NCBI GenBank assembly: GCA_002104985.1
Contig: MCGO01000107.1
Span: 1 to 64,000 of the forward strand
DNA from: Rhizoclosmatium globosum
Taxonomy: Eukaryota > Chytridiomycota > Chytridiomycetes > Chytridiales > Chytriomycetaceae
DNA length: 64,000 nt
Direction of reading: 5' to 3'
In this document: piece after piece, positions 11,498 to 21,895 of the stretch
Layout: every line of letters begins with the position of its first letter
How positions within the stretch are numbered: the first letter of the stretch is position 1
The notes under the pieces: model-generated
Told to the model about the DNA's origin: nothing
What the model saw: the letters and a program-made list of their open reading frames with translations, nothing else
Databases searched by the model: none
Position numbers and translations under genes: made by a program

Positions 11498-12743
11498 ATG
11501 CCTGCCAGTACAAGAACCCACATTCTCCACTTCCTCAAAGAAGAGCGATCCAAGGGACCTTTGTTGTATCCGACAGTTTCAACCATCTCGTTCTTTGACA
11601 AACCCATTCCAATCGAGTTTATTCTGGAACGAGTCCAACTTATCCTTGAGTCGAATCCATGGCTCACCGGCAGGCTTGTAACCAACGGAGTCGGAGGAGA
11701 TATTCACCTCCAGTATGATTCACCTGTACCTGAGGATTTTGCTTACACCCAGGTGGAAATGCTGTCTGTTGATGGATTTGTCAAGAGCACTGCATATCCT
11801 CAACTCGTTCATCTCATCAAGCCGCATTTGGTGAAGATTGGTGCCATGAACACAAACAAAAACAATGGTCATTTGTTTCGTGTCATGGTTGTGAATGGAA
11901 AAGCTCTTGTTGTATCACTTGCTCATATGCTCGGCGATGGTCATACATTCTATCAGTTGATGAAAATGTTGGATGTGAGGGACTCGGAATTTGGGATACG
12001 GGCCCTAGTTCCGGAACGTGTTGTTAGCTTCAATTCTACTGTCCCAGAAGTACTTGGAAAAGCTTATTATCAATGGTTGCCGCGAGTTGCCATGCCGGCT
12101 TTCAAGTACCTTTCAAACACCGCAGTCGTTCCATTTGAAGGAAAGATCCACAAAGTTAACTCTGCAGTACTTGAAGGCATCAAAAACTCATATACAAGTG
12201 ATACCGAATGGGTCAGCTCAAATGATATTATTGTGTCTACGCTGATGAAAGACTGTAACTATGACTGGGCATTTGTCCCCATCAACTTTCGCGGTAAAAG
12301 GGGAACCGATGGACCTTTGGATAAACATGCAGGAAACTATTGGATTGAAACAACGGTGACTCCAGCAGGACCATATGAAGTGCGGCAACAAATTCTGAAC
12401 CCACAGAAAGGCGTACCTCAGAGCCAATTTCCTTCCTCCAATGACACCATAAAGTAAGCTCCTTTAAAACTTTTCATTCAAATACCAACCACTCTTTTTA
12501 CTTTGCAGAGGGTCCTATGCCGTAATTACGAATTGGTCTAGTTTCCATCATGACTTACAACTTCCAAACGGACTGACACCTTCTCTTCATTTACCAATCT
12601 TCCTAAACCCACTTCCCAGTGAAATGGCTGTTATTTTCAGACCCAACAAGAACGAGCTCGCTATTCTCCATCTTTCACGAACGAAGACCTTGAGTGATTT
12701 GTTTATTTTGGACAAGTTGAGAACGCGTCAGTCATGGTCTTGA
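11498..12743 (+). CDS. BAHD/condensation-like acyltransferase
   Basis: Two exons, 11498-12453 and 12509-12743, about 396 residues. The catalytic-looking motif HMLGDG (HxxxDG) sits near residue 147 in LVVSLAHMLGDGHTF, typical of the chloramphenicol-acetyltransferase-like superfamily that includes BAHD acyltransferases, condensation domains and wax-ester synthase relatives. No convincing DFGWG motif is present; exon 2 carries NWSSFHHDLQLPNG in about that place. The upstream in-frame start at 11417 would add 27 residues, but ATGCC at 11498 follows an A-rich leader and gives the expected N-terminus for the fold. Product and substrate cannot be inferred. It is divergently oriented from the Tps2-like gene with about 260 bases between starts. 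Confidence 0.75.
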
Positions 12744-12838
12744 TTTTGGTATTATGATTCGTTAGTGAACTATCCAATTTAATAAACCCAGAAGAATGAA
12801 ACCAAATAAAGAATAAAATTGTGTTATTTCGATCATTT

Positions 12839-12870
12839 TGGGACAAAGTGTTCCCAAAGTTTTCCCAAAA
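12839..12870 (+). repeat. Dispersed GGGACAAAGTGTTCCC repeat
   Basis: GGGACAAAGTGTTCCCAAAG followed by TTTTCCCAAAATGG, just downstream of the acyltransferase gene. The ends GGGA and TTCCC are complementary, so the core is an imperfect palindrome. Confidence 0.6.
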
Positions 12871-13175
12871 TGGTTGTCCCTTTGACTGGCACTCTTTTGA
12901 CGAAACCCGAAGCTCAAAGTTCAGCCTTGAATATCGTGAGCATAACTAAGTACGAAACAGAGACATCGAGTGCACAAACCGACTAAACAACCCTGCAATA
13001 CTCAACCATAATCAAAATATCCCAAAAAGACGAAAAGAATATAAGGTGCGTTTTAGATTGAGCCAAGTGATAAGATGCCTGGCATGATGAAGGAGACACG
13101 TTCGATATAAGCGAGATTGCTGAAATCGTTTCCAAACGCCGACTCAAGTGGTTCTCGGCCATTTCTCTGTGAATT

Positions 13176-13237
13176 GCGAGCGATTAACCTCTGCTGGGTG
13201 TAAAGTTTAACACAAAAACTTGTCAAACAGAGGCAAC
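13176..13237 (+). repeat. Intron-exon block duplicated at 18435-18496
   Basis: Starts GCGAGCGATTA and includes CCTCTGCTGGG(T/A)GTAAAGTTTAA, CACAAAAACT and the splice acceptor followed by AGGCAAC. The same order is found at 18435-18496 in the left arm of the inverted duplication and, reverse-complemented, near 58650-58715 in the right arm. It includes the end of an intron plus the first codons (E-A-T) of an exon, so it looks like a duplicated exon with its flanking intron. Confidence 0.7.
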
Positions 13238-13738
13238 ACGAACCCATCAATATAGTATGGAACAAGCACGTCCAGGGGAAGGAACCCATCTTCATTTTCT
13301 AATGTGGCCGTTGTTGACGTTCCTGCTGCTGTTAAAGCCAATCACCTTGCCGATGGTATGACAAGACATACGATAGATGTGTCGCACAGCTCTTTGATGG
13401 CAAATCCTTCTTTTGAACATCCTGGAGAGTGCAAAGAAGGTGAGTTAAGGATCTTTGTCTTGTCCCTCTCTCTCCCATCATCCACGGCGTCTTGAGTAAA
13501 GGTGCCTGAATTGTACTCACTCTCGAATTGGAGTCTGCGCTGCAAGTGATTGTGCCATGAATAGAAGGACCCATGGATTGTTTCGCATTGTGACGTCACG
13601 TTTAAGAATACAATCATCTCAGCAGACATTTGATTCTGTGCGGAAGGATTTCCCATGCCCCGACTCGATTATTTCCTACTTCTAGTTGGCTGATGGCTCG
13701 GTAAAATTGTAACCTATTTAACCATATCAATCAAACAG

Positions 13739-14457
13739 AGGCTACTCGAAGCTCACCTTCACAAGTGTCAACCAAGACAGCCACTGATATTACCATTACA
13801 AAACGTAAGTTTGAGACACAGTTTTTCTTACGCAACCAACTCTGCGTTGTCACCTTTGCGAAGCGACGACTGTTTTTAAAACAACAGTTGATTAAACGGG
13901 GAGCGAGCATATCCCGTGCGAGATGGCGATAGGTTGAAGTGGCAAGTTTGCTCCATTAACATACAAATGACCTGGACTTTGGAGTGCATTACGAACCCAC
14001 TAGGTCGTTGGTTCTTCAAAACGACATGAGGCACAAATATTGCAATGAAACAGGGGTCTGAAGAGCAAAATATTCACTTCATGCAAATATCCAGCCATTT
14101 AAACGAAGTTATAGGACTTGGGACCATGGGCAGAACTTCAGCGGGCACTAACTCCGGTACAGGCAATTATGGTGCGTGCCCAGTCTTCTTTCGTGGCAAA
14201 ATACTGTTGTGCTAATAAACTCCAATGCCAATAATTGCACAGAGTCGTCCAGTTTTCTGCCAGGTCCAGAGTCTTTCAATTTGGAAAACATGACCGAGGA
14301 GAGCTTTGATGCCGGAGATACCGAAGCAACCATCAGTCAGTCAATTGACACGGTCCAGCAATCTGTATCAAATGAATGCGGCATTCATGAAGCTCGTCTT
14401 CCAGATCGTCTTCCATCTCCATCCATTATCTCTTCTCGTCTTCCATCTCCATTGTAA
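13739..14457 (+). pseudogene. Orphan phase-1 exons related to the WOPR gene A array
   Basis: An acceptor ATCAAACAG is followed by a 66-nt open segment (13739-13804) coding EATRSSPSQVST.. and closed by GTAAGT. It has the same length, acceptor, first codons and phase (1 to 1) as the exon at 19030-19095 in the gene A array (EATRYTQTINNA..). A second acceptor at 14241-14242 opens a Ser-rich segment (SSSFLPGPESFNLENMTEE..) up to a stop at 14457, containing a short repeat of RLPSP. No WOPR domain follows before the 7TM remnant on the opposite strand, so these look like leftovers of an older array copy; expression is unknown. Confidence 0.5.
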
Positions 14458-14644
14458 CTTATTCTGAGTAAAACTTCTTATTGATTTCAGCTCTGGATTC
14501 GAACTACGGATGTTCACATCTGTTGGAGTACTCCCTACTGGATAGACTACGGAACTGGTTGAGAGCATAGAAGTTACAATTAACTAATAAGGTATTAAGA
14601 GTACACATATTAACAAAGCCCAACATCACAACCATTGTCCAAAA

Positions 14645-14709
14645 GGGGGGGTTCGAGGGGGGTTTTTAGGGGGGAAGGAAGGGGGGGGCTCGTCCCCCCC
14701 CCTCCCCCC
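14645..14709. repeat. Poly-G / poly-C imperfect palindrome
   Basis: Four runs of 6-8 G (G7, G6, G6, G8) are followed after CTCGT by C9-T-C6. The last two G runs can pair with the C runs as a hairpin, and the G runs alone satisfy a G-quadruplex pattern. No gene is attached to it. Confidence 0.75.
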
Positions 14710-15370
14710 TAATAATAGTGGCGCCCCCTTCCATCTCCACTTTGAATGGAGATCTTCTGGAATATCTTCCGGAAAATATAGGGTAGAATGGCGAAGAGAG
14801 GCGACAATACAAGACACGAGTAAGTTGTCCCTATCAAAGTACCAAGAAGCAAACATCAGCTACAAATGAGAGCTTGATAGCATCAAAAGATAGTTTGGAG
14901 GGCAGTACGTTAAGCTATTCGTGAATCTTTGAGTACGGATTGAACTGAAATGGATGTTTGCTCTTGCACTCACGCTTTATGCATCGTCAAAATAACGTTC
15001 CATGCCCCTAACAAATAATCAGATACAGAAGCAAAGCCAATACATTCCACCATGGCCATGGAACTGCCGATCGAACAGCTCAAGAAGAAAGGCATGACCT
15101 CAAACGACAATTGTGAGCTTTGGGACACTTGTGAGCTTTAGGATTTGGAGGTTCGAACAGGAAACAGTCACAGCCGTGTACTTAGGATGAAGCAGCATAT
15201 CCCACCATTAGTACTATTTCGTATTGTTAGAGTACAGCTGCTAAAATCGGGTGGACGACCTTGTTCTGCATATTAACTATCGAACAATCAAATAAAGGCT
15301 GAAGGGAGCAGACAAACCATAGACCTAACTACTGCAGACAACAAGGAGGCTGCAACTAGAAGTAAGTTGA

Positions 15371-15994
15371 CTATGTACCTAATTGACAAACTGCTGTCTC
15401 TTGTCTGTTACGAAAGTTGAAGTCTGTGCACCTGCATGGTTTTCGACAAAGCCACCCTGAGAGTGGAGGCTGATATTGATCCTCTAAAACCACACTGGCT
15501 CTAAGCATAAGTCGACTTGAAACCCCACTCAAACGTTCCCAAATGCATATTGTATCCACAGTCACGGTTGCTACAAACACAATCGGCGATAAATACACGA
15601 GTCCTTTAAAGTACTTGACTCCCTTTGGAATCACTTTCCGTAGCACTTCGCTCCCTCGTAACCAAGTATACAATATATAACAATATAGCAATCCATATAC
15701 ACTGGTATCTTCAACCAGAAACAGAGTGACTCCAGTGATAACTGATATATCAGAATGTAACCAGTATCGTAACCCAGTGCAAATGTGCAGAGTGATTTGG
15801 CATATGCATAACATGAACAATAAAATGTTGAACGCGTTGAAGGTTTTTTTGCGTGACTGAGATTGCGTTTCAAAGACGATCAATGAGGACAGGAAGCAGA
15901 GTCCTATTCCCGATATTACGGCCATAGAAAACTGGAACTCTGCGAATATAGCAAGCGATGAAAATCCAGTCGTTGATGTGGACTCTGCGTTCAT
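15371..15994 (-). pseudogene. 7TM receptor-like gene, left copy (3' truncated at the duplication edge)
   Basis: Starts MNAESTSTTGFSSLAIFAEF and then shows hydrophobic helices (ISGIGLCFLSSLIVF, FNILLFMLCICQITLHI, VSVYGLLYCYILYTW-type segment, YLSPIVFVATVTVDTICIW), resembling a G-protein-coupled-receptor-like seven-helix protein. The frame is homologous to the right copy up to MLRASVVLE and then changes to unrelated sequence at exactly the base where the inverted duplication ends (15481), reaching a stop at 15371. The last three helices are therefore missing. No conserved receptor family motif was recognised, so ligand and signalling role are unknown. Confidence 0.7.
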
Positions 15995-18900
15995 GTATTG
16001 TCAAACACTTTCGGAACAATGAACATTCAAGTCACTTTTCTTTCAATTGAAAATCATTATCATTTATTTTGGTTGATTTGCATGAAGAAATGAGAATGTT
16101 AGTGGTCCTGTTTCTGCCTTCATCCGAATCAGCAAAAGTCAGTCAGATCCAAACACAATAAAGCTGGAAAACAGAACAGTTCATGAACTGCATGGCGGCT
16201 TGGGAATTGAAAGCCACATCAACGGCAAGCGCCAAGAAACCAAGCACTTCTTGCGAAATAAACCCTTACCCAAATATGCGATTTCAACCTGGCTTTTCTA
16301 TTTTTTCAAAAGCTCAAGTATCGAATTCCAGTTTTTGTTTCCGATTCCACCTTTTGTTTTTTGTGAGCAATGTTGGTGGGACAAAGTGTTCCCAAAGTGT
16401 TCCCAAAGTGTTGATTCCAGTGATAAGATGCTCCGTAAGTACAAATGAAACAAGGAGCTCTTGTCACATGATTCTCTAGGGCACTTTAAGTCCAGGTACG
16501 CTGCCAGGTGGACGAGGAATAGGGAGAAGTGCTGGATCGATGTTAGTTGCCCCAATGCCCTATTCGTGCATTTCAACCAGTGCATATTGTTCGCTTCTAA
16601 GGCACCAACACCTCTCGTGTGAGGTAAGTTCGGCCAGGGAAAAGTGGCGATGGATATGGACTTGCACCAATAACACTGGAGTTGTGGAAACCGTTTCCAA
16701 CAACTGGCTCGCTCCGCTTTTTCCGCATATCCCGCCACTAAACCACCTTTCTGTGTAAAGAACAGCCAATAATAGAAGCATATTGACGCTGCGTGTTTTG
16801 ATGGTTGAGACGGTCTTCGAGGTAGGAGCCAAAACATGTGGACAATGTGAGGGAGTGGTGGACTATGAAATCAAAAGCGCGATCCGTGAAGACAAATGAT
16901 CCAGTTGGTACAAATGGTGCACTGCAGACTAACAGCATATTGACTCATTCAGTTAACAATTCACAGCACCGTCTCGGTTTCAAGAACCCCGCCACGGATT
17001 GATCGTCATCACATTAGTTCGGAACCAAAACCTTCACTTGTCCCAGTGATGCGTATCTAATACTCATCATTCGCTCACTTCTATTAACCAGTTGTTTGCG
17101 TAATTGAGAGTTAAGCTGGTACGTTCAAATTAATAGGAAGACACACTTGGCAAACGCCACCAGAACAGTCCAAAGTTGAAGAGTGAAGGAGCACGAAGCT
17201 GGGTTCAATGAGGAAGGATGTGACTTGGAAGAACTGGATCGTCAGCATTGGTTTCTGGTAACATTCAAAACGTCGGATTCATTCCAACGCATAGCTGGCG
17301 ACGATTTACGTCGTATTCAATGCCGGGCGATGGTTCATAGATAACTTTGGGCAGTGGAGAGGCAGTTGAGAGTCGCCGCACAGTGCAAAACTAACCTGTC
17401 TAGCTACTGGAGCTCCTACAACTTCATCATTGACTCTTCAAAGCCAATATCATCCGGTAACTCTTGTTTGTAGTGGTATATTGCTTAACCAAGGATACCA
17501 ATTGGTTCTATTTGTCCAGGAAAAATCCAGCAATAGACGAACATCCATCGGCATCAACGAACATGGATTTGACGTTGAACAGGCAGTCACGTCATCCCAC
17601 GAAGGAGGGTGTCAGCAGAGTGGCGCACGAAACGTTCAACACCGAACCAACTGAAACCAGACAACCTGGCAAACCAGCGCCAATCAACTCGTCAAATGCT
17701 CGAAACACTCCTCGAAGTATTGATGAGGGTACGAATTGCTTCGGTAACGCCAATCCCGATTCTGCCCACTCCTACCCTCCCTCGTACATCCACACAGGGG
17801 CGAGAAATCGATCAGATACGGAAAACCATAAATTAGTTTCAGTAATATTGAGGTACTGAGATTCTGGTGTGACAAAGTAGAATAAGCATCTCAAGGGAGA
17901 GAAGAGCGAGAGAAAACAAGCAGACTTGCCTCGCAAGACATCGTCAAGGAAGCCCTACTATAGTGATCCTGAATATTTGAATTCTTCTCTTCGTACCCCA
18001 TAATCCTTCCCCCGGTCTGTCTCTGCAAATTCGACTTTCCTTCATCCCAATCCTGACCTATCCTGACAAAACCCAACAAACCCACTCAATCCGCCAGTGA
18101 CAGGTACTATCATCGTTTCAGACGCAACCCTTAAGTCCCCGAGTTCAAAACCATTTGAGACAGGTGAGTTCCTATCCGAAGAACAGTGCGGGAGTCAAGG
18201 ACACCACTTACGATGAACTGAGGCACACTGATTATGATGAGCGATATAACCCTTATCAACATGACGCTGAGTATATTTTAAGTAGCTGAATATGTCCGGT
18301 TGATCCTAACAATCGTGCACTACTGAGTCGAATGATGGGCTCAGTGATTGTAACTGATACGAATGAGCGAAGCGAATTGATTTGAATCGACCCTCCTACA
18401 GTCAGAATTATCTCTCCTCATATGTTTACCAGTGCGAGCGATTAGCCTCTGCTGGGAGTAAAGTTTAACCACAAAAACTCGTCAAATAGAGGCAACCTCA
18501 ACTCACCAACACATTATGCACGAGGATAAGACGAGAAAGAACACAAATGAGATGGTTTTATATACTGGTATGAGTTTTGTGTTTCATGGATGAAGCTGCG
18601 GCCGGTTGATAGACTGGTATTGACATGGAAAACCATAGGGACGGGTGATATGAACAATTCTCATATTACTATCGATTTTCTTGGTACTCCTCTGGATCGT
18701 GACGGTGGTGAGTTGAAGTCAAAGACCTCATTCCTTGTCGAAGTCCACATCAGAAACGAGTAGCAGCGACAGAGTCTTGGGCAGTTCTCTCAAGTTGAAC
18801 CAGCAGACTGAGAGCCTGAAAATGAGTGAGATGGGAGTATAAGGAACGAGGTACCTTTTGATGTGAAGTTTAGCGCATGAACTTCAGAATACAAAACCGC

Positions 18901-21366
18901 CACTCGGTTTGTCGCTTGGATTGAGAATGCATAACCCCATCAATGCACATATTCTATTCGTTGATTTGAGGATTGTTTGCTTAACTTCCGCATTGACAAC
19001 GCTAATCAAACTATTGAACAATCAAACAGAGGCTACTCGATACACACAGACAATCAACAACGCCCGAGAGGACACCAGGAGAACGTCAGAGTCAAGTAAG
19101 TCAACCAGTACTATAAGCGAAGCATCTGCCACCTGCGATGAGAGTCATGAAAAGTGTTGTGCCAACACTTTGTGATAAGGCCAGAAGAAATTCGAAGGTG
19201 TAGTCTGCGGAAGAAACGACAACTGGTCATTTGATACCCTTGAGATGGACGTTGGTGTGAATTAGTGACAAGGTTGCTGACACGTCAAAATCGTAGGAGA
19301 GACAAACCTTGCGATGAATCCAGCAGCGACAGAGGGAACAAATTGTCCATCACTCTTTGCCTCAGGTTTACATGCAAGACCAGGCTTCATGATAGGGAGT
19401 TCTGCCCCATCCACATCCACGATTGTGAGTCCAAATCATGCACAAGGTTTGTTCTCGCCATCATTCCGACCACGTATACGTCATAAACTGAATTTACCAT
19501 GCTTGATAAACAGCCTCATCAAGCTTGCTGACTCACCAATCACCGCTTGAATTCGGAACCATTCGCACTCAGAGCCTGGATGTGGACGACAGCCAAGTGA
19601 AAGCTTCTCAAAGCACTGACTTCACAAGAGATACAACAGAGAAGGGTGCACGAAGCGTTACAGTCAAAAGCGTATCAGGTAGGCGTTCAACCCCAAGTTC
19701 AAAAAACAACTTCGTGTAAGAAAAGGGGGTCACGGTATCTTGCAAGATACGCTCGTCAAACTGTGCCTGGCTCGTCTAAAATGTATAGCGTTTGAGAAGG
19801 AACTTCGGCAGAAAGAATTCCTTCACAAACGTTGGTTCAATAATCGTCACTAACCTGAACCTTCCTATCCTGAAACAGATAGTCGCCGCCGCATAACTTC
19901 AAACGCACTTGAGTCCGGTGGAGAAGCAATGGAGGAACGACTCCCTTTGTATGACGATTCCAATCAAGCAGGTGAGCAGAACTGTTCTTGCTTGGAACAG
20001 AGCTTCACTCGCTTTGACAACCTCAATACTCCAATATCGATCCATAATGTCTCGATTGAAACCTAACGTTTGGGCCGTGTTCAGATTTGTGTTAAACTAT
20101 ATTTCTGTAGGCACAAACTCTTTGCCCGAGCCAGAGCGGTGGAGGCCACAAGCGTCAAACATGTCCAAAGGTGCAAGAGATCGGTCCGAGTCACCCCCAG
20201 CGGTGAACGAGGACGACGATGACGCTGAATACAGAGCATCATCGTCTCGAAGTAAACGACAACGGACCTCCACTAAATCCTATAAAGAAGTAAACAAAGA
20301 CAGTAAGAACAATCAAAAGACAGCTCTGTTTGAAACATACCATGGATACATTGAGGATCCCATGGATGCGTTGTATGTCGTCCAGGGCACTGTCCTCGGG
20401 AAGCTCACCCCATTTGCGGGAACCGCTGAAGAAATGGCTCGAATTCGTATACGGAGTGGAACTGTGATTGTGATGGCTGAAAATAGTCCTTTTGTAAAAC
20501 GATGGAGGGTGAGTTCGTTGGACTGCAAATTCCTTCGTATTTGTTCTGAATTCCTCGATCTAATTCAGGATGGAATACGCTGGTCCCCTTCACGTGCTTT
20601 TGGTCCGTTCATTCTCTGTGAGTTATTTGCGTGGAAATGACGAAGACTTATTGTCCACAGACCGACAAATTGAGAACAAAGATCCAAACGCTACTGCTCA
20701 AGATGAAGAATTAAGTGTGGATATATTGCCGCCTCCTGGGCACTTTGGTTCAACAACTGGAGTGCTTCCAACATATACCGAGAGAACTTTGAAACCAAAC
20801 ACACAGCTTCTCAAGAATGGGCTGACAAAGCGAACTATCAGTGTTAAGGGAAGCGATGGTCTCAAACACCGAGTTGTTTCGTATTATAGTTCCAAAGATG
20901 TGTTGGAGATGAAGGCGAGGTTGAAGACTCCGGATGCAGGCATTCCGGAAAGAGAAGGGGGCCATTTCTGTAGAGCTGTAGATGACCCTGTGATGAAGAC
21001 ATTGGTTCAAGAGACCGGAATCAATATGGTGAACTTGTTGAAACAAACGTTTGCTGATTGGAAGGAGGAACGTTTGTCTCAGACGCGCCGAGTTTCTCCG
21101 CCACCATCAAAACAAGCAATATCTTCAAGGCCAGTGCGTAATCTAACGAGTCAGCGTGGCCAAAGTGAAGGTCTTGAAGGGCAACAGCAACAACCTCATT
21201 TTGACAACATCAAGACACCAAAAAAGGAACAACTCAGCCTGACATCATCGAACTCGGCCAATAATCACCAAAGTACGTCTTCTTCAGTATTGAATCCGCG
21301 TAGACTGTACGAAAAGATGGACTTGGACGGTTACTATCCATACCAAGGCCATTCCGAAGACTACGA
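15481..21366 (+). repeat. Left arm of a ~5.9-kb inverted duplication
   Basis: Base 15481 pairs with 61769 and base 21366 with 55784 in reverse-complement. Identity is very high in exons and lower in introns, with indels (about 85-90 bases present near 60545-60640 have no counterpart near 16610). The arm holds the 5' part of a 7TM gene (minus) and the exon array plus WOPR core of gene A (plus). Outer edge: inside the 7TM coding region. Inner edge: inside the last WOPR exon. Confidence 0.9.
16378..16411 (+). repeat. Dispersed GGGACAAAGTGTTCCC repeat, left-arm copy
   Basis: GGGACAAAGTGTTCCCAAAG then TGTTCCCAAAGTG: two 11-base units, whereas the right-arm counterpart at 60840-60862 has one, so the unit number changed after duplication. 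Confidence 0.6.
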
Positions 21367-21697
21367 AGAATTCTGCGCTCGACGAAGCTGTCCTCCTGTG
21401 GAAAAACATGCTAGCCAGTACCAGCAGCCAATCATTCAACAAAGTCACTTTATTCCTCCTCCACAGAATTATCTGCACCGCCCTCCATACTTAACACATG
21501 ATTCTTCACTTTCCCTAAACACACCACCACAACCGCACTTTGATCACCCACCTCTACATATACACTCAAATCCACAGCAGTTTCAGCATGCTCCAACGCC
21601 ACATTATTCTGGTCCTCCCCGTCCACATCATCCTCCCCCTCCTCAGTATTATCAGCCGCAATACTATCGCCCTCCATATCCATTTAATCGTCATTGA
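17520..21697 (+). CDS. WOPR-domain transcription factor A with upstream phase-1 exon array
   Basis: The WOPR (Gti1/Pac2/Wor1) DNA-binding domain is spread over exons 20111-20508, 20569-20617 and 20661-21697. Hallmarks are TYHGYIEDPMDALYVVQGT, RIRSGTVIVM, KRWR then DGIRWSPSR, and GLTKRTIS..GSDG..RVVSYY. Fungal WOPR proteins bind DNA and act as master switches of morphology and development. Upstream exons with good splice sites and continuous frame are 19030-19095, 19297-19446, 19514-19678 and 19879-19971, all phase 1 at both ends, plus 18104-18163 (phase 1-1) and a probable one at 17520-17743. They encode Ser/Thr-rich, disordered-looking sequence. The true first exon was not found; translation could instead begin at MSKGARD inside exon 20111. 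The C-terminal tail after GHSEDY is Pro/His/Tyr/Gln-rich and differs from that of gene B. Confidence 0.8.
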
Positions 21698-21895
21698 AAT
21701 ATATTTATGAATGTATATAGGGCATAAATTTTATGGTAAGCGCACCAATAAACAGACAATATTTAAAAGAAGGAGCGCAACGTTATTATCTGTTTTTCAG
21801 AATCAATATCTTCGTGTAGGATCACATTTAGCTCATGCAGATTTGCCGAACGTTGTCCGAATCCTTCCAGAAGTTGCGATCAAGTTTCCCCAACA

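Larger units (their letters stand above)
12744..15370. other. Gene-poor region with orphan array exons
   Basis: No complete gene is seen here. The stretch holds one copy of the dispersed GGGACAAAGTGTTCCC repeat (12839-12870), isolated exon-like pieces resembling those of the WOPR gene A array (listed separately), a G-run/C-run hairpin at 14645-14709, and otherwise AT-rich sequence full of stops. Confidence 0.6.

Noticed and set aside
14485..14570. tRNA-like boxes (TGGATTCGAAC and AACTGGTTGAGAGCA)
   Set aside because: The B-box-like sequence reads on the minus strand while the A-box-like sequence reads on the plus strand, and stems do not pair; no tRNA can be folded.
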